64,000 bases of DNA from Heloderma charlesbogerti (GCA_026122225.1 JANEZZ010002248.1:124001-188000); one strand, 5' to 3'; counted from the stretch's first letter, positions 11,866-22,507 are shown. Notes: generated from the letters alone by a model not told the origin. Translations and numbers: made by a program.

Positions 11866-12156
11866 TAAGATCCTAAATATCCTCAAACGCCTGGTGGAAT
11901 AGGTAGCTTTTCATAATTTTCCTAAAGTGTAGTAAAGATGAAGCCAAATGAACCTCTCTAGGATTACTTGACTTTCATAGACTGCTTTATCTAAATAAGT
12001 GGCTGGGAAAAATCTCTGAGAATTTGAACATGGGCAGTAGTGCAACTACACATACCAGAAAGAAACTATACCTATTTCCTAACTACAAATGACCTGATCA
12101 GGTGAACTTGCCTTTCTTTCAATTGAGAATTATGTTGTAGCAAAACTGGAAATGAA

Positions 12157-12543
12157 TAGGATGTATGACAATTTTTTTCATTTCACAAATCATCAGAACT
12201 TCACAACCCCAAATGCAAATACGAATGGGAGCACATATTTTTGAAAAGTGCTTGCACATTCCCGAACTTCAATTGCATTCAAGAAATGCAGTTTTTTAAA
12301 ATATGTGCTTAAAATGCACATTTTTCAAAAGATACGCAAGTTCACTTTTTAGAAAATTGGGGGAAAAGCAAGCACTTTTAAAAAATTCACACAGAAATGT
12401 GCACTTTTCCCATTCTAAATGCACACTTTTCCTGTTCAAACCAAAAGAAAAACAGGTTGAAACAAAAACAGGAGCAAGGCAAACTGAGCTTTGAAGTGGG
12501 ATTTGGAGAATTTCAGCACATATCCCTGGTTCTCCCATCTCTA
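12157..12543. mobile_element. group B hAT-like element
   Basis: Starts TAGGATGTATGAC (one G short of the consensus) and ends CATCTCTA. Flanks are GAAATGAA (12149-12156) and GAAATGAC (12544-12551), 7 of 8 identical. AT-rich interior with 'TTTTTCAAAAGATACGCA'-like repeats. Confidence 0.85.
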
Positions 12544-13469
12544 GAAATGACAGACAAAAGAAGCCAATAACTGGGCATATGTAATAACAACAGAATTGCT
12601 GGTCTAACCCAGCAAAGCAAATTCTTATATAAGGAATTGCTCAAGTGTGGTCAAGTGGTCAAAGGGTATAATCAATCAGTCTACCTGTTGGGATAGAATA
12701 GAACAGAAAAAGACAAGGAATTAAAAGATTATTGGACTAGAAAATGCATGGCATTTCTTATGAATCTGAATATATATTCATTCAGTATCCCTACCTATAT
12801 TTTAGAAAGATTTCTGGCACACAACAAGTTGCACTATTTACAGCATTCAACACCAATGAATACATTGCATTGAAGCAAAATTCTGCCAAGGTAATATAAG
12901 CATGCTGATTCCAACTGATAGGGTCTGTACTGGCTTAATACTTTGGGTATATAGGCTAAAGACAACATAGCAGCACTGCGTTTGCCTGTTTTTGTGTTGG
13001 AGTGTCAGTCAAAAATTGACAGGATGCACAGGCTGAACCATAGTAGTGAGGAATATCTACCTGCTGATTTTCAAATTCCTTCTTTTGTTTTTATCATGCA
13101 AATACCATGATCACCGGATACATTTTTACCCACACTGATAAATGACAAATGCTTCTGATAGATCAAAACTACTGGGTGCTTCTGGAAAACAGGTGCTCCT
13201 CATTGTATCTGCAGGTGAAGCACTATTGCCACTATACTGAGAAAAAAATCAAACACTGGAGAAAAAACATTACTGACACTATACGTTATTTACAGCAGGA
13301 TCTTTTTTTGGCCGAAGCCAAGTTTTTTTATTCATTTGGATGACAACTGCTTTAACCTGAGAAATCATTTCATGCAGAGAGGATACTCAGAGTAGACAAA
13401 TAGATTTTTCTTACGGGTCCCAGCTGCAGCAAAAACTGACTGGACATGCAAAAGAAGTAAGGGAAAGAA
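12544..13469. other. no gene recognised
   Basis: AT-rich, only short frames, no repeat family assigned. Confidence 0.5.
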
Positions 13470-13849
13470 CAGATTTCACGTGCTTTGCATGCAGAAAGTC
13501 ACAGGCTCAATCCCAGCAACTCCAGATAGGGCTGGGAAAGACCCATCAAAATCCAGAGAGCTGCTGCCAGTAGGGATGGGCAAACTCACGCCATCCTGCA
13601 CCACCCGCATCTCAGACACCCGCTGGCTGACCAATCCTGTTCGCGGTGCACACCAAGTAGGCGGGCAGTCCGTGGGCACCCATCAAGTGGCATGCAGCCT
13701 CCCACTTTTCCATCAAGCTGCCATTTTGTGCAAAATGGCAGCTTGGAAGAGCAGCAGAAACCTGCCCAGCTCAAGCCCCAAACCAGACACTCATGACATC
13801 CCTAGCTGCCAGTCAGGATAGATAATGCTGATCAAAATGGGTCAGGACA
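13470..13849 (+). mobile_element. tRNA-derived SINE split by a transposon
   Basis: The left part (13470-13570) has the tRNA-like promoter text 'GCTTTGCATGCAGAAAG' and 'GGCTCAATCCCAGC' (B-box-like), then 'AGATAGGGCTGGGAAAGA' and 'GAGAGCTGCTGCCAG'. The right part resumes after 13804 with 'GCTGCCAGTCAGGATAGATA'. The copy at 62735-62925 is the uninterrupted version. It is not a functional tRNA gene. Confidence 0.85.
13571..13804. mobile_element. group C hAT-like element with exact 8-bp duplication
   Basis: 234 bp, ends TAGGGATGGGCAAACTC and ATGACATCCCTA. It is flanked by GCTGCCAG at 13563-13570 and 13805-13812. The host SINE gives the pre-insertion state, because GCTGCCAG occurs once at the matching place in the SINE at 62735 (62849-62856). 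Interior is GC-rich with a 'GCCATTTTGTGCAAAATGGC' palindrome. No coding capacity. Confidence 0.95.
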
Positions 13850-13940
13850 GCCTTGTTTTCTATTGCTCTGTAAATTGTTCTGAGAACCTTTCCTCCTGAA
13901 GAGTGGAGTAAAAAATGCTCTTAAAAATAAAATAAAATGG
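13850..13940 (+). mobile_element. LINE 3' tail fragment
   Basis: 'TGTAAATTGTTCTGAGAACC' followed by 'GGAGTAAAAAATGCTC' and an A-rich AAATAAAATAAAA end, as in reptilian L2-type tails. Confidence 0.5.
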
Positions 13941-14092
13941 TCTGGCTCAGTATATGTACCATTTCAGGTTGTGGGTCTTGCTGAGTATGGGGGGTGGGGT
14001 GAGGGAAAATATCCCACATATTTTCTTTGTGAGCACTTAACTTTGCCATTTTTTTCTTTTTTAAAAACCAACAACATTGTCCTGTTTTAAAA

Positions 14093-14130
<38 letters not shown>

Positions 14131-14143
14131 TGTCTCTCTCTCT
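14093..14143. repeat. (CT)n microsatellite
   Basis: TC dinucleotides with a few TG interruptions. A second short TC run follows at 14367-14380, on the far side of the adjacent MITE. Confidence 0.95.
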
Positions 14144-14364
14144 GGGGCAATCTACATTACAACTTTAAACTGGTTTCAAACCAGTTTTTCTAAAGGGATC
14201 CTGCAGTTTCATGAGGGTACTGAGAATTCTTTGCTAGAGACCCCTGTCCCCTGCTCAAGCGGCCCCTCTTCCTAGAGCTACAATTCCTAGAATTCCTGTA
14301 TTTGGTAGCCGTAATCGCTAAAAACAGGTTTGAAACCAGTTTAAAGTTGTAATGTAGATTGTCC
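14144..14364. mobile_element. MITE with ~50-bp terminal inverted repeats, inserted in a CT microsatellite
   Basis: The ends read GGCAATCTACATTACAAC on the left and GTTGTAATGTAGATTGTCC on the right. The inverted match continues inward through 'TTTAAACTGGTTTCAAACC'. CT repeats on both sides suggest the element split one microsatellite, which hides any target duplication. Superfamily uncertain. Confidence 0.85.
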
Positions 14365-15683
14365 GCCCTCTCTCTCTCTTATTCCCAGAATAATCCTTCT
14401 CTGGCCTGGGATGCAAAGGCACTCTCTCTGCTTCAGCCAGGCAGGCAACATCAACATGTTGAGGTCACAATGGCTACAATGAGGTCACAATCCTTTTATC
14501 AGAGGAGGCAGCAGTAGCATGTGGACACAATGTTTCTCCCTCACAGAGGCAGACAGAAGCAAGGTGGGCAGCAGCAGGATGTGGGCACAGTGGCCACTGG
14601 TGTACCTCTACCTGAACCGGGCAGTGGTATCTGGACAGAGAAGCAGCAGGCAAAGCTAGGACAAAAGCTGGCAGGCAGGCACCCCAGCAGTTTCCGGGTG
14701 CCTTCTTACAGTGAGTGCTCCAACATTACCTGCCACCACAAGAGGCAGAGCTCATGGAGGTGAGCATAGCAACCCAGACAGAACAGAGCAATCACTTCAA
14801 GGAGTCTGCCAGAGGTGGGCATAGCCTGCAGGTAGGCGGTAGAACAGCGGCACTGACCTGAAACCCCAGTTGCAGTGGGCCTTCATGTACCCCACGGGGG
14901 GCAGTTTAGGGGACAGAGGCCACACAGCAACTGACAGCAAGTGGGACAGTGGGCAGAAGCAGATATTGTCCAAGATCCAGCAGGACCTCTGCAGTACGTG
15001 CCCAGGGGTGATCAGATGGTGGCTGGTGGGCACAGGAACAATATAATATGGGAGGAGGAGAAATAAAAGAGGCAGGCTGGCAAGGGGCAGCCAGCATTTG
15101 GGCAAGAGGAGTTGGGAGCAGAGATGTGGGCAGGAGTAGCAATGCTCACCCTGGATGTGGCAGTGTGCCACTCAGCCCAAGTCACTAGGCAGCCCAGGGA
15201 ACTCCAGCAATGAAAACAAACTTCAGGAATACCTGCTGTTAGGGAAGGGAAAGGAGTAACAAGAACAGGGGATAGGGGAAAACACACAGGTAAAGGAGAT
15301 AAGGAGAAAATGAAAACCAAAACCAAAAATAGCAATACAAAGAAGACAGCACCTATGTAAAAGCTAAAGTGTTTAGCACATGGGGATGAAGCACGGAGAC
15401 AAAATGTAAATCTAAAGCACAGAAAGGGTTTGGAATGAATGGTGGCATGATTTGGAAAGCAGCAGTAGCACTCTGAACACAGAATTACCAGAAGACAGGA
15501 GCACAAAGGAGCAATCCCCTCCAGTAATAACTTCCATGGTTTCATAAGCCCAGGGTCAGATTCCCCATCTCCAAGTGATGAGGCCATAGATTTGGAGGAA
15601 GGATGGGAGTGGGCAGAGAACTGCGCATAGAGCCAGCTCTGAACATCCATGCTACACCAGAAGCACTGATGCAAGATGAACCT
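14365..15683. other. GC-rich unclassified sequence, no gene
   Basis: Recurring motifs such as 'GCAGCAG', 'GGTGGGCA' and 'GAGGTCACAATGGCTACAATGAGGTCACAA' pieces suggest old duplications. The longest frame in the window (15012-15953, minus) runs through here and through a dispersed repeat, and has no recognisable domain. Confidence 0.45.
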
Positions 15684-15905
15684 GCAGGACCACACCAAAG
15701 ACCTATCTAGTCCAGCATCCTGTTTCCCACAGTGGCTAACCAGATGTCCCATGGAAATCCTATATGCAGGACATGAATGCAATGGGCCTCTCCTACAATT
15801 GATACCCAGAGACTGGGATTTAGAGGCATGGTGCCTCTCATCCTGGAGGTAGTAGATAGTCATCATGACTATCAGCCATTGATAGCCTTGCTTGGAACAG
15901 AACAC
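15684..15905 (+). repeat. dispersed repeat, family not assigned
   Basis: Phrases 'TCTAGTCCAGCATCCTGTTT', 'CACAGTGGCTAACCAGATG' and 'CATCATGACTATCAGCCATTG' belong to a repeat I recognise as frequent in reptile genomes. I cannot place it in a class. Confidence 0.6.
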
Positions 15906-16231
15906 ATAGTGCCTTAACCCACAGTGGCAGTGCCCCCGAGTGTGTATTGGCAAGTTGTTATACCATCAAAAAAAGCTCTGCAACAGGGTTTTTCTTTGGA
16001 TGCTGCTTGTTGTGCTTACAATGCCAATTGGCCAACAGGGACGCCAATTATCATGATTCTTACTCTTCTTGTCCCTTCTGTCTCCCTCTCTCTTCTGCTT
16101 AAATTATGACATAGTTTTGCATCACAGCCTCATATTTATGCAGCTTTGACTCTGAGCCCATACTCAACCTAAAACTAAATTTTCTGTCTATTTCGTTTTA
16201 GTTTAACAACTAAAACAAAACTGAATAATTT
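15906..16231. other. no gene recognised
   Basis: Nothing supported beyond short frames. Confidence 0.4.
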
Positions 16232-16315
16232 GGGTACAAGCCTATGCATGTTTAGACAGAAAAGAGTCCTACAACTCCCAGCATTCCACAGCCAGCCATG
16301 CACAGGATTGCACCC
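16232..16315. mobile_element. 84-bp PIF/Harbinger-like MITE, internally deleted
   Basis: Begins GGGTACAAGCCTATGCATGT and ends CACAGGATTGCACCC. The half 'TTTAGACAGAAAAGAGTCCT' matches the fuller copy at 50784-50900. Flanks TTT/TTA are close to a TTA target. Confidence 0.65.
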
Positions 16316-17085
16316 TTAGTTATTGTATTAACTAAAGCTAAATGTACCTATGTAATCCAGATCTAGAAGACACTCCTTCACCTCCCTCACTCATTTCTCA
16401 TGCTCCTGTACAGCTGTTGTAGAGCCAACACCAGGACAGGAGACAGTGTTTTTTAAGGTCCTTCCTCAACATCCAGGAGGGATTTAGGATTGTTATCCTC
16501 TGTTGTGGATAATCTGTTCTATCTGCAACATATATCCTCAGATGAGTTCTCAGCATCTGCTGCTTGCGCAAGTATGCCGTGTCCCATTAAAAGAGATTAC
16601 TTTCATTGGACCAGTTTCTATTGCTGAAGGATTAATGTACATTTTTAGTAATATCGAAAGAGCTTTTCGTTGTTCTCAGCAATTAACATGAGAAGGATTT
16701 CATCCCATTCATTACAAGGACATTAAGTTCTAACTGGCATTGAAAATCTATCACTAATACTGGATCGTGTATTTATTGGAATACTAGTTGGGCTTTTGTT
16801 AGCAATACTGTACTGCCAGTTATGGAGATTATGTGATTCTGAGCTTCTTTACATCTATCTTGCCTTTTTGACTGTACTTTTGCAGGCAGGGCATTTTTTG
16901 TTTTTGTTTTTCTCTCCAGTTGTAAAGTGCCTAGTCGTAGATACTAAATAAAATATGAACAATGAAGATGGTCCCCAGAAAAAAGAACAACAAACACAGA
17001 GAACAAAAGAGCTGAGAAGCTGCACAAAGGTGTACAGAAAATGACCTAATCCTGATCATTCTTCTACCAGTGGAAGAATACCATT
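16316..17085. other. no gene; possible old LINE tail
   Basis: The end of the tract (16870-16955, 'GCAGGGCATTTTTTG' then 'GTTGTAAAGTGCCTAG' and AAATAAAAT) looks like a LINE/SINE 3' tail. The rest is unassigned. Confidence 0.4.
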
Positions 17086-17470
17086 TGCAGATTGGTTGGG
17101 ACCTCCAAGAACAGAAGAGTGAGGGGAGATATGATAGGGCTCTTCAAGTACTTGAAACGTTGTCACAGAGAGGAAGGCCAGGATCTCTTCTCGATCATCC
17201 CAGAGTGCAAGACATGGAATAATGGGCTCAAGTTACAGGAAGCCAGATTCCGGCTGAACATCAGGAAAAACTTCCTGACTGTTAGAGCAATATGACAATG
17301 GAACCACTTACCTAGGGAGGTAGTGGGCTCTCCCACACTGGAGGCATTCAAGATGAGGCTGGGCAGCCTTCTGTCAGGGATGCTTTGACTTCGATTCCTG
17401 CACTGAGCAGGGGGTTGGACTTGATGGTCTTATAGGCCCCTTCCAACCCTATTCTATGATTCTGTGATCC
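17086..17470 (+). mobile_element. CR1 LINE 3' end
   Basis: The C-terminal codons of a CR1 ORF2 and its 3' end. The peptide includes 'GDMIGLFKYLKRCHREEG' and 'FRLNIRKNFLTVRAI', followed by 'GGACTTGATGGTCTTATAGG' and the diagnostic end 'ATTCTATGATTCTGTGA'. 5'-truncated as usual. The same portion of CR1 occurs in inverted orientation at 31738-31930. Confidence 0.93.
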
Positions 17471-17645
17471 TATCCTCCCCACTGCAGCCCCCTGCATGCC
17501 CTCCAAATCTCCTCCAGATGGTCCCCCCCAACCCTCCAGAGCAGATTTGGACAGTGCTGTGGAGGTACGGGGGGCAGGGCGGGGGAGAGGAATATAATCC
17601 CATTCCACAAGCAGTATTCTTCTATTGGCAGGATCCAACCTTGTA
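17471..17645. repeat. GC-rich repeat related to the MITE at 60515
   Basis: Shared text with 60515-60729: 'CTCCAGAGCAGATTTGGA' here against 'CTGGACCAGATTTGGAGG' there, and 'AATCCCATTCCACAAGCAGTA' pieces against 'AGTCCCATTCTACCAGCAGTA' pieces. The end 'GGATCCAACC' corresponds to the GGTTGGATCC terminus of that element. Confidence 0.5.
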
Positions 17646-17751
17646 CTTTTATTCTGCTTTTGGAAAAATATTGTTGCCCAAAGTGGCTCACATCAACAAA
17701 ACAATGAGAGTCAGACCCTGCCTTCAAGTTTACAAACTGAAAAGTTGAGAC

Positions 17752-18220
17752 TAGGGATGAGTAAGAATTTAGTTTGGTTCATGTTTTGATATGAACATAC
17801 CAAATTCTCACTCCTTGAACGAAAGCACAAACTGGTGCACAGCTGTGCTTGGAAATTTGCACTTTCCCTAATTGAACTCAGGTTTGGTCATTTAAAAACA
17901 TGTACAAAATGTATATATGAAGAAAACATGCATACAACATGCACATATTAGGGGAAAGTATACATGAAATTGCTTTAGCCTGTGGTGGGGTGGGGGATGC
18001 ATACATTTTTTAAAAAATAATGCATTAAATATGCATGCATTTGGAAAACTGCAGATAAAAACCTGCATATTTGAAGAACTGTGCACCAAAAAATGTAAAC
18101 TTTTGTGTGGGGTTATTTTTAACCATTCACAGATCAGTGTGGAAATGGGACAGAATGACGTTAATCATGGAAATCTGATGAACTGAGTGAAAATTAACTT
18201 GTCAGATTCTCCCATCCTTA
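17752..18220. mobile_element. group B hAT-like element
   Basis: Begins TAGGGATGAGTAAGAATTT and ends TCTCCCATCCTTA. Left flank is GTTGAGAC. TTTGAGAC (7 of 8) occurs two bases beyond the right end, so the duplication is probable but offset. AT-rich, with an A/T-rich 'ATGCATGCATTTGGAAAAC' interior. Confidence 0.75.
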
Positions 18221-18621
18221 CTTTTGAGACACATAAGGGGAGGGGAGGGGTACTGGAGAGAAAAGGGCTGGGAGATCTGGTTGACAATGCCAGAACAAAA
18301 GGATGAGCTGAAATCAGGCATTTATATTCAGCTGGGGGCAGGCTGATCACCCCCTTACTGGTGATCTTGCTCAGATAAAGGTATTGTAACTGAGCCAGCA
18401 ATTCTTTTCCTCCAGCTGATGCCAGATGCCAGAATGTACTTCCCCTCACTTCTTCCAATGAATGCAATGTGTATATTACATGTTCATTGTGACAGGAGAA
18501 TGAAGCTACCTGAGGAAGAGAGAAAGTGTTTGCAAGGTGGAAGACATGCATATGGAAACAGCTAGCCAACCTGCCTTCTGCCGAGACTCTTAACACTACC
18601 TGTGATAATCTTAGCCTAAAG
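18221..18621. other. no gene recognised
   Basis: Nothing supported. Confidence 0.4.
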
Positions 18622-19790
18622 TAGAGATGTTGGAGAAATCCACCACAGACCCCAATGAGGCCGGATTCTATTGAATCCAGCCCCCCGATGTCCGTGGAGG
18701 ATCGGATCTCCTACCTTGTGTTCCAGCATGAAGTCCTCGCCAGTGGATCCTCCCTGCCGCGGGCTCCGAAGACCCAGCGATACGGCCACCATGGCCGTAT
18801 CGCCAGACTGCGGACACAAATGGCATCCGCTATGCCATTTGCATCCTTGCTCTTTAACATGATAGGCTACGTAAATCTTTACGTTAGGGATGTACAAAAC
18901 TAACTTACCTCTTTGTGGAATGTTTTGTGGTGTGGGGGGAGGCGCTCTGTCCCTCCCCCCGGAATCCTTAATGGGGGGGAGGCAATCCGGTCCTCCCCCC
19001 CGGAATCCTGCCTGGCCAGCTCTGCTCAGTGTAAAAAATATGTACGTAGGCTAAAATGGGGGGGGGGAGGAACGCAAATAGTGCCCACTACGCTATTTGT
19101 GTTCCCCTTCTTTTTTGCCGTAATAGCCTACATAAATATTTACGTAGACTAAAATGGCGAAAAATAGGGAATGCAACGCAAATGGCAGCTGCCGTAGCCG
19201 CTGCCATTTGCGTCTGCCATTTTTGGGGGGGTAATTGCGTATGCCATTTGGGGGGGGTTGATTGGCTTGCCGTACTTACGTGCTTACTTACGTAAATACT
19301 TACGTAGCCTATCACAGCAAAGACCAGGATGCAAATGGTGGCCGCGGCAGCCGGTCGAAAGACCAGCCGCCGCCGCCGCCGCTGGAGCCACCACCGGAGC
19401 CGCCACCATCCGGAACATCCACCCCAGGTAAGCCTCGTCCCAGGGGGAATCCGCAGGGGGGGGAGTGGCAGGCCATTCCACCATGGATTTTGGGGGGCCA
19501 AATGCCAGTGCATTCGGCCTCACTGAAATCCCTGGTGGAATTCTCCGCCATCCCTACTTTACATAGCCTATCACGGTAAAGTGCAGGATGCAAATGGTGT
19601 CTGCTATGCAGGACGCCATTTGCGGATGAAGACCGGCCGTGGCCGGAAGTCCAGCAGTGGCTGGCCCCAGCCGGCAGCTCCGCAGACTCTCTGCAAAGCC
19701 GGCCAGGGAGGATTCTGGGGGGAGGACCGGATTCCTCCCCCCCTGTGGACTCCCCAGCTGACCCAGGTAAGTGGGGTTCATACACCCCTA
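18622..19790 (+). mobile_element. group A hairpin-array element (outer), interrupted by another member
   Basis: Ends TAGAGATGTTGGAGAAATCC and GGTTCATACACCCCTA. Flanks are GCCTAAAG (18614-18621) and GCCTTAAG (19791-19798), 7 of 8. It holds a ACGGCCACC/ATGGCCGTATCG hairpin (18781-18806) and a TAGGCTACGTAAAT-type palindrome, which the inner element at 18885-19556 has split. CAGGTAAGT lies at 19764-19772, 18 bp from the right end. The element without the insertion would be about 490 bp. Non-coding. Confidence 0.92.
18885..19556 (-). mobile_element. group A hairpin-array element (inner, nested)
   Basis: Ends TAGGGATGTACAAAACTAAC and TTCTCCGCCATCCCTA. It is flanked by CTTTACGT (18877-18884) and CTTTACAT (19557-19564), 7 of 8 with one CpG-type transition. 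That target lies inside the palindrome of the outer copy. The interior has several hairpins (19034-19155 and 19170-19330) with TACGTAAAT cores, and GCAAATGGC/GCCATTTGC arms at 19177-19212. Frames across it give repetitive 'IGYVNIYV'-like peptides, an artefact of the hairpins. Confidence 0.92.
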
Positions 19791-19834
19791 GCCTTAAGGA
19801 ACAATCTTAGTCCTGAAGCTCAGCAGAGAAGTCT

Positions 19835-20302
19835 TGAGGGATGGAATGACTGACCTATGTCCATGCTCACCAGGTGCTCACTGAGCCGCCACCCGCCCCT
19901 GCAAGCCCCACCATGTGAGCACTAGACAGCCCAATGGGCACCCAGCAAGCACCACAGGGCTGCCTGCCCCTTAGCAAGCTGCCAATGAGAGGCAGCAGAG
20001 GCAACAAGAGGTGTCAGGGCAAGTCCAATGCCTGTGCGCAAGCCTCCTTTCTTCCTGCTGGGGGGCCAAGGGCGACTTGCATACAAAGACAGGAGCTGGA
20101 CTTGCCTGCCGCCTCTCCTTGAGGGCAAGTAACCCTCTTCCCTGCAGAAAAGGGCAGCTCACTAAGGAGTCAGGTGCTCACAGACTGCACAGACTGCGAG
20201 CAGGGTGGGTGGCAGTGGCAGCTTGGTAAGTGGGGTCCAGGAGGCTGACCGGGGGGGAGTCCCTCAGACTCTGCCCCCCTCTTGGACTCCCACCGCACCC
20301 TA
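19835..20302. mobile_element. group C hAT-like element, degraded ends
   Basis: The right end 'GGACTCCCACCGCACCCTA' matches the right end of the element at 51379-51875 ('AGACTCCCACAACATCCCTA'). The left end 'GAGGGATGGAATGACTGACC' is less certain. No convincing duplication. Confidence 0.55.
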
Positions 20303-20347
20303 AGTTGAGATGCTAATTGTCTGTGGTGCGGAGAGCACTACTGTGAC

Positions 20348-20786
20348 TAGGGATGCGTGAGAAATTTGTTTCAGTTCACTTTTGACCAAGATTTACCCAG
20401 TTCACCCATTCTGGATTGAACATGGACCCCGATGCAATCTGGGGTTAAAGTCTGTACATTTCCAAGCTTGCAATATGATTCATGGACCAAAAGAATGTGT
20501 CCAACAGCATGCATACATTTGAAAAATGCACATGAAAATATGAGTACTTTTGAAAAATGCACACAAATAAGCTTTAATCCATGAGAGAAGAATCTGTACA
20601 TTTCAAAGATGCACAATTGACGTGCACATTTGGAAAGATACACATGAAAATATGCATGAATTTTCATGCAAAAAGAAAAGAAAAAAACGATCTTGCAATC
20701 TGATATGGACTCAAGTTGGAAGGAGCTTCAAGATGGAATTCAGAGAACTTTGGCAAGCTCCAATTTTGCTAATTCACACATCCCTA
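20348..20786. mobile_element. group B hAT-like element
   Basis: Begins TAGGGATGCGTGAGAAATTT and ends TTCACACATCCCTA. It aligns throughout with 4005-4421, including 'TTGAAAAATGCACA' repeats and 'CTGATATGGACTC'. Flanks are ACTGTGAC and GCTGTAAT: 5 of 8 match and all three differences are transitions. Confidence 0.8.
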
Positions 20787-21427
20787 GCTGTAATCCCCTC
20801 CTACACAGTTGGGAGTCAATGTGGGGAGACGTGGGATATTAATCTAATTTCAAAACACAATAAGAAGGCTCACCGCTGATTTGAATCTTAATTTCCCAAT
20901 TCCCAGTTCTAAACTCAATAGTCTCCCCATTGCAGCATACTGCTGATAGTCTTCTAAGGCCCAATCTACACAGTCAAAAAAAAGATGATGATGATGTTGG
21001 GGGAAATTGCACGATTGATGTTCCCCTGCATCTAAAACTCTGTGCCACTGGAAACCTAGCGTAGGAGAAAAGAAGGGTTTAATATAGCCCTCCTGGAATA
21101 CTTGTTTTATACATGTGGAGAGACTTTTTATTATATGAGGGAGTACTGAAACATGTGATCATACAATTATTAATTAATTGGTCACTGTATACTTTCACCA
21201 AACTTGCATGGCCTGTGGTATTAGTTCATTTTGCCAGAACTGTGGTCATTAATTTTTAGTGATTAGCCTTATCTGAATCTCTTCTGTAGTGCACTGATAG
21301 CCAAGAGCGGCATCCTATGGCTTGAGGAAATTTAAGAATAACAGACAGAAACAGAAGCCAAAAAGATAAATATAAGGGTTTTGTCCTTGGGCTGTATAGG
21401 AGATAGGGATATCAATTAGCATGAATT
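20787..21427. other. no gene recognised
   Basis: Unassigned AT-rich sequence. Confidence 0.4.
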
Positions 21428-22492
21428 ATGCATGCCTTTGATTGTGTGGATCACAACAAACTGTGGCAAATTCTTAAAGTGATGGGAGTACCAGACCACC
21501 TTACCTGTCTCCTGAGAAACCTGTACGAGGGTCAAGAAGCAACAGTAAGAACCACACATGGAACAACCGATTGGTTCAAAATTGGGAAAGGAGTACGACA
21601 AGGCTGCATATTGTCACCCTGCTTATTTAACTTATATGCAGAGTACATCATGAGAAATGCCGGGTTGGATGAATCAGAGGTCGGAATTAAGATTGCTGGG
21701 AGAATTATCAACAACCTCCGATACGCAGACGATACCACCCTAATGGCAGAAAGCGAAGAGGATCTAAAGAGCCTCTTGTTGAAGGTGAAAGAGGAGAGTG
21801 CAAAAGCTGGTTTGAAACTCAACATTAAAAAAACGAAGATCATGGCATCTGGCCCCATCACTTCCTGGCATATAGAAGGGGAAGAAATGGAAGCAGTGAC
21901 AGATTTTACTTTCTTGGGCTCCAAGATCACCGCAGACGGTGACTGTAGCCATGAAATTAAAAGACGCTTGCTCCTTGGGAGGAAAGCTATGGCAAACCTA
22001 GACAGCATAGTAAGAAGCAGAGACATCACCTTGCCGACAAAGGTCCGTCTAATCAAAGCTATGGTTTTCCCAGTAGTAATGTATGGCTGTGAGAGCTGGA
22101 CTATAAGGAAGGCTGAGCGCCGAAGAATTGATGCTTTCGAACTGTGGTGCTGGAGAAGACTCTTACGAGTCCCCTGGACTGCAAGGAGGTCAAATCAGTC
22201 CATCCTAAAGGAAATCAACCCTGAGTGCTCATTGGAAGGACAGATAATGAAGCTGAAGCTCCAATATTTTGGCCACGTAATGCGAAGAGAAAACTCCCTG
22301 GAAAAGACCCTGATGCTGGGAAAGACTGAAGGCAAAAGGAGAAGAGGACGGCAGAGGATGAGATGGCTAGATAGCATCACGAATGCAATGAATATGAACT
22401 TGAGCACACTCCGGGAGAGAGCGCAGGACAGGAAGGCCTGGCGTGCTATGGTCCATGGGGTCACGAAGAGTCGGACACGACTGAACGACTGA
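21428..22492 (+). CDS. RTE/BovB reverse transcriptase C-terminal half (354 residues)
   Basis: An RNA-dependent DNA polymerase of the RTE clade, which in a full element copies its own RNA at a nicked chromosomal site. Seen here: an N-terminal stub 'FDCVDHNKLWQIL' (end of an RT palm motif), the motif 'KGVRQGCILSPCLFNLYAEY' at residues 54-73, the catalytic YADD at 99-102, then the thumb and RTE C-terminal region ending near 'KSRTRLND'. The endonuclease domain and the first palm motifs are missing, so the protein cannot be active. The first Met and the next two residues come from the flanking target duplication (ATGCATGC), not from the element. No stop or frameshift interrupts the element-derived part. 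It has no promoter of its own and should be treated as a transposon relic, not a gene. Confidence 0.9.
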   Translation: MHAFDCVDHNKLWQILKVMGVPDHLTCLLRNLYEGQEATVRTTHGTTDWFKIGKGVRQGCILSPCLFNLYAEYIMRNAGLDESEVGIKIAGRIINNLRYADDTTLMAESEEDLKSLLLKVKEESAKAGLKLNIKKTKIMASGPITSWHIEGEEMEAVTDFTFLGSKITADGDCSHEIKRRLLLGRKAMANLDSIVRSRDITLPTKVRLIKAMVFPVVMYGCESWTIRKAERRRIDAFELWCWRRLLRVPWTARRSNQSILKEINPECSLEGQIMKLKLQYFGHVMRRENSLEKTLMLGKTEGKRRRGRQRMRWLDSITNAMNMNLSTLRERAQDRKAWRAMVHGVTKSRTRLND

Positions 22493-22507
22493 ACAACAAC
22501 AACAACA
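21436..22507 (+). mobile_element. RTE/BovB LINE, 5'-truncated recent copy
   Basis: About 1.07 kb covering the C-terminal part of the RTE ORF, the short 3' UTR and an (AAC)n tail. It is bracketed by ATGCATGC at 21428-21435 and 22508-22515. The reading frame is open to the natural stop, which argues for a young insertion. Two other BovB pieces in the window (7560-7667 and 10742-11669) are shorter or decayed. Confidence 0.93.

Noticed and set aside
15012..15953. A 313-codon minus-strand open frame
   Set aside because: It crosses a dispersed repeat (15684-15905) and unclassified GC-rich sequence, has no recognisable domain, and its composition looks like chance translation.
18655..19853. Many overlapping frames of 60-157 codons with repeated 'GYVNIYV' and Gly/Pro/Arg-rich peptides
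   Set aside because: They translate hairpin arrays and GCC/CCG blocks of the group A elements. The recurring peptide is the TAGGCTACGTAAAT palindrome read in frame. The same holds at 30667-31720, 36480-37582, 53587-54316 and 55363-56314.
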